Below, piece by piece: positions 1 to 3,389 of a DNA stretch of 12,412 nt; positions within the stretch are counted from its first letter, which is position 1; the number at the start of each line of letters is the position of its first letter. Origin of the DNA: Kiritimatiellia bacterium (lineage in GTDB: Bacteria > Verrucomicrobiota > Kiritimatiellia > RFP12 > UBA1067). The stretch covers positions 1-12,412 of the forward strand of contig JAGDAE010000043.1 of NCBI GenBank assembly GCA_017959645.1, read 5' to 3'. Below the pieces are notes generated by a model. It was not told the origin of the DNA. It saw only the letters and a program-made list of their open reading frames with translations, and made no database searches. Made by a program: the position numbers and the translations under genes.

Positions 1-28
1 CTTTGCCGGGCACCTTGCAAATCGCTTA

Positions 29-676
29 TCAGAGCGGAGACGGCAGTTTGAAGTAGACCGTGTCGCCATAGTCATTGGCTACGCAGACCGCCTCGCCGGG
101 CTGGAGAACGAAATCACCAGCTTCAACCTCAACACTTCCGCACTCCCAACCGCCATAGGTATCATAGTCAAATCCATAGACCTCAAGATACGCACCTTCG
201 TCGTCCATTTTCTGGATACCGACATTCGAATAAACATCGTCAAGGACATTGCCTTCGACATCAACAACCTGGATGTCGGTAAGATCGACTGCGACCGGCG
301 TCGAGTTGCCCCAAAGGACATAACCTTCGCCTACTTCGTTCTTGTTTACGAGATCGACCTGACCGGAAATGCGGAAGTAGACGGTATCGCCATAGTCATT
401 ATTGACGCTGAGCGATTCGCCAACGGAGAAGGTAACATCGCCAGTCTCGACAGCAGAGCCACCACACTCCCAGCCACGATATGTATCATAGTCATAACCA
501 TAAACTTCTAGGTAAGCACCATCCGCATCCATTTTCTGAATACCAACATTCGAGTAGACATCATCGAGGATGTTGCCCTCGGAGTCGCAGATTTCGATGG
601 AGGCGAGGTCGAGATTTCCGCTGATGCCCGTGAAGGTCGGGGTGAAGAGAACGTACCCTTCCTGCACCGGAATCAA
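29..676 (-). CDS. Duplicated beta-domain protein, probably missing its N-terminus
   Basis: The 215-aa frame consists of two tandem copies of about 108 residues. The same DNA pattern recurs at an offset of 324 bases, for example 208-253 against 532-577. The best conserved stretch in both copies reads LDDVYSNVGIQKMD, then GAYLEVYG, DYDTY and GWECG. Each copy ends in NDYGDTVYF. The acidic, Gly/Tyr-rich, beta-prone sequence suggests an extracellular or surface domain, but there is no signal peptide. The only start is TTG (674-676) without a clear ribosome binding site. Similarity between the copies continues upstream of that codon (the frame reads IVGYQL there) until a stop at 737-739, so the 5' end looks lost. 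I associate the 'IVGY...GYVLFTPTF' style with repeated domains of unknown function in Kiritimatiellota/Lentisphaerota secreted proteins (from memory). GC is visibly lower than in the flanking genes, which suggests transfer or decay. It could be a pseudogene. Function unknown. Confidence 0.55.
   Translation of the reverse strand: MIPVQEGYVLFTPTFTGISGNLDLASIEICDSEGNILDDVYSNVGIQKMDADGAYLEVYGYDYDTYRGWECGGSAVETGDVTFSVGESLSVNNDYGDTVYFRISGQVDLVNKNEVGEGYVLWGNSTPVAVDLTDIQVVDVEGNVLDDVYSNVGIQKMDDEGAYLEVYGFDYDTYGGWECGSVEVEAGDFVLQPGEAVCVANDYGDTVYFKLPSPL
29..676 (-). repeat. Tandem duplication, 324-nt unit (two copies)
   Basis: The units are approximately 29-352 and 353-676, an exact multiple of three (108 codons). 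The middle third of each unit is almost unchanged, while the starts of the units have diverged (LDLASIEICDSEG against VDLTDIQVVDVEG). This fits an old in-frame domain duplication in which the middle has been held by selection or by gene conversion. Confidence 0.85.
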
Positions 677-730
677 CTGATAGCCGACAATGTAGGAGAT
701 GTGGTATTTACTGGGGTTTGGGGGTGGTTT

Positions 731-768
731 TTTCTGCTATTGTGCAGAAATGGTGCAGTAAAGTGCAG
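731..768. promoter_or_regulatory. Inverted repeat and three phased GTGCAG motifs
   Basis: TTTCTGC (731-737) and GCAGAAA (744-750) form a 7-bp stem around a 6-nt loop. GTGCAG occurs at 742-747, 753-758 and 763-768. The spacing of 11 and 10 nt is close to one helical turn, and each copy is followed by an A-rich stretch. It lies where a promoter for the minus-strand gene would be. A protein-binding site is possible, but nothing shows which protein. A remnant of a repeat is equally possible. Confidence 0.3.
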
Positions 769-798
769 AGAAATCGACGGTTTTATGATGTATTTCGT

Positions 799-874
799 TC
801 CGTCCGGCGGAGCGGACGGAGATTGCGCCGAATATCGGCGGGAGGCTTTCGTGGCGGAGCGCGCAAGACGCCAC
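799..874 (+). repeat. REP-like element, copy A (three hairpins)
   Basis: Three inverted repeats follow each other. Hairpin 1 (799-820) has stem TCCGTCC/GGACGGA and loop GGCGGAGC. Hairpin 2 (826-840) is CGCCGA-ATA-TCGGCG. Hairpin 3 (851-874) has stem GTGGCG/CGCCAC with GGCGGAGC again at 853-860. Positions 815-839 are identical, in inverted orientation, to 3240-3264, and weaker similarity continues for about 20 bases. RAYT transposases are known to act on short palindromic REP sequences near their genes, and a RAYT gene starts about 100 bases downstream. I therefore read this as a REP/BIME-type element. Confidence 0.7.
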
Positions 875-880
875 ATATAC

Positions 881-896
881 CTGATCAACCGATCAG
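881..896. repeat. Short palindrome CTGATC-AACC-GATCAG
   Basis: A perfect 6-bp inverted repeat with a 4-nt loop lies between the REP-like element and the terminator. It may be one more hairpin of the cluster or an operator. Its role is unknown. Confidence 0.4.
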
Positions 897-898
897 AC

Positions 899-935
899 AA
901 AAGAAACCGGCCTCGGACGAGGCCGGTTTCTTTTT
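899..935. terminator. Strong bidirectional intrinsic terminator
   Basis: A perfect 16-bp stem (899-914 pairs with 919-934) has the tetraloop GGAC. The GC-rich inner part is flanked by A and T runs, so the transcript from either strand has a hairpin followed by U residues (931-935 on the plus strand, AAAA at 899-902 on the minus). It lies just upstream of the RAYT promoter and would shield the transposase gene from read-through. Confidence 0.9.
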
Positions 936-942
936 GGCGGCG

Positions 943-972
943 TTGACGCGGCGCGCGGGGTTGTGATATACT
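943..972 (+). promoter_or_regulatory. RAYT promoter, predicted leaderless
   Basis: The -35 is TTGACG (943-948). An 18-nt spacer separates it from TATACT (967-972), which is preceded by TG at 964-965 (extended -10). Exactly 7 nt separate the -10 from the ATG at 980, so transcription would start on or next to the start codon. There is no Shine-Dalgarno sequence. Confidence 0.7.
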
Positions 973-979
973 TTCCGCT

Positions 980-1951
980 ATGACCAACACTTTAGCCGGT
1001 TTCGATTACCGATCGCCATATTTCTACATGGTTACGCTGAAAGCGGAACCGGGCGCGAGGCCGTTCTCGGAAATCGGGAATTTCGCTTCGTCCGGCGGAG
1101 CGGACGTCTTCGGCACCGAAAATTTTGCCGGATACCTCAAGCCCAACGGCATAACCCGGGCGTTTGTCGAGGCAATAACGCACTTTGGCGACAAGTGGTA
1201 TTGCATCGAGCCGATAACGTGTTTCATCGTTATGCCCGATCATATCCATCTGATATTGAAAATCGAGAACGTCCCCGACCGGCTGTCGCTTCCCAAGCTC
1301 GTCTGGCAGCTTCGCCGTGCGCTCGATCGCGCCTACTTTTCCGTCGTCGGCGGCGATTCCGGTGCGAACGGCGCACGCTCCGCCGTGCGCCATTGCCTCT
1401 CCGGCGATTGGCACCATTGGATAGTTCTCAAGAGAACCCATCTCGCCGCCTTCAAGCGCTACATTCGCGAAAACCCGTATCGCGCCTACATCCGCCGGGC
1501 CCATCGGGAATATTTCGCAAGAAAATCGACGGTTCCGTTTCTTGGCCGGGAATGGCGCGCTTACGGAAACCTCTCGCTGCTCGAGTTGCCGGTCATCGCG
1601 CCGTTCAAAGGCCACCGGTCGACCGCAGAAGGCAGCGATGAATGGAATGCGATTATGGCAAAAGCGGCGCAAATCGGACCTGGCGGCGCCGGAATATCCA
1701 CTTTCATGAGCCCGCTGGAGAAAGCCGTGCGCGAGAAAATCGGCGAAGCAGGCGGCAATTGGATCGTTCTTCATCCCGAGGGTTTTGCCGAGCGTTGGCA
1801 TCCGGGCCGGGAATACGAGCGGTTCTGCGCGGAGGGGCGGGTATTGTTTTTGTCGCTCTACGACCCCTTGCCCCACAAGCCCGACAAAGCCCAGATGTAC
1901 AGGCGTTGCCATGAAATGATCGACCTGGTTGCAGCGATGGATGGCGATTGA
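980..1951 (+). CDS. REP-associated tyrosine transposase (RAYT) with C-terminal extension
   Basis: This 323-aa protein belongs to the Y1/HuH single-strand transposase superfamily. RAYTs cut and join single-stranded DNA at REP hairpins. The N-terminal domain (about 1-175) has the YFYMVTL first strand, the metal-binding HIH motif in MPDHIHLIL (88-90) and the candidate nucleophile Tyr161 in RYIRENPYRA, the usual Y-x3-NP context. Residues 190-323 form an extension with SPLEKAVREKI, WIVLHPEGF and CAEGRVLFLSLYDPL. This pattern reminds me of a DprA/LOG-like Rossmann domain seen on some Bacteroidota RAYT-like proteins (recalled, not searched). Two segments, SSGGAD (37-42) and GANGARSAV (128-136), are encoded by GGCGGAGC hairpins and look like insertions. 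The ATG fits the -10 spacing of its promoter. No terminator follows. Probably a single-copy domesticated transposase. Confidence 0.88.
   Translation: MTNTLAGFDYRSPYFYMVTLKAEPGARPFSEIGNFASSGGADVFGTENFAGYLKPNGITRAFVEAITHFGDKWYCIEPITCFIVMPDHIHLILKIENVPDRLSLPKLVWQLRRALDRAYFSVVGGDSGANGARSAVRHCLSGDWHHWIVLKRTHLAAFKRYIRENPYRAYIRRAHREYFARKSTVPFLGREWRAYGNLSLLELPVIAPFKGHRSTAEGSDEWNAIMAKAAQIGPGGAGISTFMSPLEKAVREKIGEAGGNWIVLHPEGFAERWHPGREYERFCAEGRVLFLSLYDPLPHKPDKAQMYRRCHEMIDLVAAMDGD
1089..1106 (+). repeat. REP-like hairpin inside the RAYT gene (forward)
   Basis: CGTCC and GGACG pair around the loop GGCGGAGC (1094-1101). All 18 bases are the same as in 801-818 upstream of the gene. It encodes SSGGAD in the RAYT, at a spot where family members usually have a variable loop. 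Confidence 0.75.
1370..1391 (-). repeat. REP-like hairpin inside the RAYT gene (reverse)
   Basis: GGCGCAC (1370-1376) and GTGCGCC (1385-1391) form a perfect 7-bp stem around GCTCCGCC, which is the loop GGCGGAGC on the minus strand. The stem differs from the other copies while the 8-nt loop is constant. It encodes part of the GANGARSAV linker before the catalytic Tyr helix. Confidence 0.65.
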
Positions 1952-1972
1952 TTCCGACCAGGGCATGAGGCC

Positions 1973-2048
1973 TTTTCGGGAATCAATTCCCGTTTCAGCT
2001 TGACTTTTCAGGAATCGATTCCCGTTTCGGCTTGACTTTTCGGGAATA
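1973..2048 (+). repeat. Palindromic 32-nt tandem repeats over the ATPase promoter
   Basis: There are two full units (1973-2004 and 2005-2036) and a partial third (2037-2048). The core of each full unit is a palindrome: CGGGAATCAATTCCCG in unit 1 and GGAATCGATTCC in unit 2. The third keeps only the left half, CGGGAAT. Each full unit ends in CTTGAC, and the second supplies the -35 box. Palindromes on and just upstream of a promoter are typical of an operator array. The units abut without spacers, so this is not a CRISPR. Confidence 0.8.
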
Positions 2049-2061
2049 AATATGATATGAT
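2032..2061 (+). promoter_or_regulatory. ATPase promoter, predicted leaderless
   Basis: The -35 is TTGACT (2032-2037), the spacer is 18 nt and the -10 is TATGAT (2056-2061), preceded by TG at 2053-2054. The ATG at 2069 is exactly 7 nt downstream. The half-palindrome CGGGAAT lies between the two boxes, so a bound repressor would block polymerase. Confidence 0.7.
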
Positions 2062-2068
2062 ACGTGCC

Positions 2069-3214
2069 ATGAACTACATAAAGCGAAAAATAGAGCCAGA
2101 AATCATACGTCTCATGTCCAAGGGGAAAGCCATTGTCGTTTATGGTCCGCGCCAAAGCGGAAAGACGACAATGCTGAAGCACATAATTGAAGAGAATGGA
2201 CTCGATGCCGTATGGCTTGATGCCGATTTGCTGGATGTAAGGGAGCTTTTTTCGGGAATGTCGCCGGAGAAATGGCGGAATATTCTTGGAGAAAAGAAAA
2301 CGGTTGTCATCGATGAAGCGCAGCGAATAGAGAATATCGGACTTGCATTGAAGATTCTGGTGGACAACATGTCCGATGTCAGGATATTGGTCACCGGATC
2401 GAGCGCGCTCGATCTTCGCAACCGCACCGAAGAGGCATTGACGGGCAGAAAATTCGATTTTCTGCTTCTGCCGCTGTCATTCGAGGAGTTTTCCGCAGCG
2501 AACGGTGAGCTTTCCGAAATGCGCGAGATCGAGAGCCGCCTGGTGTACGGTTCGTATCCGGATGTCGTCGCGTCCGGCATCGACCGCGACAGGACGCTGA
2601 CGTCTCTCGCATCGAGCTATCTGTACAAGGATATCCTCGCTGCGGACGGCATGGCGAAACCGGCGGCGCTTGACAAACTGGTTCGTGCGCTTGCGTTCCA
2701 GATCGGGTGCGAAGTGTCTTATCAGGAATTGGCGGCGATTGTCGGCATAGACCGGAAAACGGCCGAAAAATACGTCAATCTCCTCAAGCGGTGCTTTGTC
2801 GTTTTCGAGCTTGGGGCATACGCCAGGAATCTCCGCAACGAGATAAAGAAGTCCAGGAAAATCTACTTCTTCGACAATGGAATACGCAATGCGGTGATCG
2901 GCAATCTGCTGCCGCTCTCTTCGCGCGCCGGAGACGAAATCGGGCACTTGTGGGAAAATTACTGCCTTGCAGAACGGTACAAACGCAATGCGAATATCGC
3001 AGTCTCGCCGAGATCGTATTTCTGGAGGACGAAGTCCGGACAGGAGATTGACTATCTTGAGGAAGACGCCGGCGGATTGTCAGCATGGGAAGTCAAATGG
3101 AATCCGTCAAAGGCGCAAGGTGCGGCTCCGGGTGCGTTTCGGACGGCATATCCGTCTTCAAAATGGGGTTTTGTATCGCCCGGCAACTGCGTACATTTCT
3201 TCCGCGGAAGTTAA
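2069..3214 (+). CDS. AAA+ ATPase with C-terminal DUF4143 domain
   Basis: This 381-aa protein belongs to the widespread AAA_14-DUF4143 family, whose role is not settled. The ATPase domain (about 15-130) has Walker A GPRQSGKT (26-33), Walker B TVVIDEAQ (Asp82, Glu83) and ILVTGSSA (sensor-like strand). A helix-turn-helix/winged-helix segment follows (about 217-248, AAIVGIDRKTAEKYV). The C-terminal DUF4143 has a nuclease-like PD-(D/E)xK pattern: GHLWENY (from about 292), GQEIDYL (Asp328) and WEVKW (Glu341, Lys343). The start at 2069 is preferred over the in-frame ATG at 2057, because the latter lies inside the -10 box. It is downstream of the RAYT with its own promoter and palindromic repeats, and its winged helix could bind them (inference). 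Proposed roles elsewhere include defence and transposition helper functions. Confidence 0.9.
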   Translation: MNYIKRKIEPEIIRLMSKGKAIVVYGPRQSGKTTMLKHIIEENGLDAVWLDADLLDVRELFSGMSPEKWRNILGEKKTVVIDEAQRIENIGLALKILVDNMSDVRILVTGSSALDLRNRTEEALTGRKFDFLLLPLSFEEFSAANGELSEMREIESRLVYGSYPDVVASGIDRDRTLTSLASSYLYKDILAADGMAKPAALDKLVRALAFQIGCEVSYQELAAIVGIDRKTAEKYVNLLKRCFVVFELGAYARNLRNEIKKSRKIYFFDNGIRNAVIGNLLPLSSRAGDEIGHLWENYCLAERYKRNANIAVSPRSYFWRTKSGQEIDYLEEDAGGLSAWEVKWNPSKAQGAAPGAFRTAYPSSKWGFVSPGNCVHFFRGS

Positions 3215-3218
3215 CCCT

Positions 3219-3290
3219 ATTCCGTCGCGAAAGCCGCTTGCCGATATTCGGCGCAATCTCCGTCGGCCTTTCGCGGCGGGGCGGACGGAT
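3219..3290 (-). repeat. REP-like element, copy B (inverted relative to copy A)
   Basis: Read on the minus strand, 3264-3240 is identical over 25 bases to 815-839. The following 19 bases match at about 13 positions, including GGCTTTCG. The preceding segment keeps a TCCGTC/GACGGA stem but has a different, longer GC-rich loop. The inner hairpin GCCGA-ATA-TCGGC is intact. It begins 5 nt after the ATPase stop codon and ends next to the operon promoter. With copy A it brackets the RAYT-ATPase pair. Confidence 0.7.
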
Positions 3291-3305
3291 TCGCGCTTGC
3301 GCGAA
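3290..3305. promoter_or_regulatory. Palindrome over the -35 of the glycosidase operon
   Basis: TTCGCGC-TT-GCGCGAA is a perfect 7-bp inverted repeat with a 2-nt centre. It covers the likely -35 box (3297-3302) and so sits where a repressor operator would be. No regulator gene is adjacent in the window. Confidence 0.45.
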
Positions 3306-3325
3306 CGGGAAAATATTGGTATTAT
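3297..3325 (+). promoter_or_regulatory. Promoter of the glycosidase operon
   Basis: The weak -35 TTGCGC (3297-3302), a 17-nt spacer and TATTAT (3320-3325) with TG at 3317-3318 form an extended -10 promoter. Transcription would start near 3333 and leave a leader of roughly 55 nt with a Shine-Dalgarno before the first gene. This is unlike the leaderless promoters elsewhere in the window. The leader shows no riboswitch-like structure that I can recognise. Confidence 0.6.
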
Positions 3326-3389
3326 ATGCGTCATACGATGGGGGAGCCATCCTTATCCCGCCGTCGGCAACCAGCAACAGGAAAACACC

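Larger units (their letters stand above)
677..979. other. Gene-free, hairpin-rich spacer between divergent genes
   Basis: This stretch of about 300 bases holds no convincing gene. Short frames exist on both strands, but they run straight through the inverted repeats and resemble nothing I recognise. From left to right it contains a decayed in-frame upstream extension of the minus-strand gene (to 737), a 7-bp inverted repeat (731-750) within three spaced GTGCAG motifs, a REP-like cluster (799-874), a small palindrome (881-896), a strong terminator (899-935) and the RAYT promoter (943-972). Confidence 0.7.

Noticed and set aside
1973..2048. CRISPR array
   Set aside because: The 32-nt units abut without spacers, are only two and a half in number, and no cas gene is present.
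2057..2068. Earlier ATG for the ATPase (adds four residues)
   Set aside because: It lies within the -10 box at 2056-2061, so it would not be in the transcript. The ATG at 2069 matches the spacing of the other two leaderless promoters.
992..2182. Open frame of about 400 codons on the minus strand over the RAYT gene
   Set aside because: No recognisable motif, and it runs across the tandem repeats and the ATPase start. The plus-strand RAYT has the HIH and Tyr motifs.
797..3290. Composite insertion sequence with classical terminal inverted repeats
   Set aside because: The shared part is only about 45 bases, lies at uneven distances, and shows no target-site duplication. RAYTs are not known to move classical elements, so only a bracketed arrangement is claimed.
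2967..3389. In-frame upstream extension of the 911-aa protein
   Set aside because: It would overlap the ATPase gene and run through repeat copy B and the promoter. The ATG at 3390 has a Shine-Dalgarno and a signal peptide.
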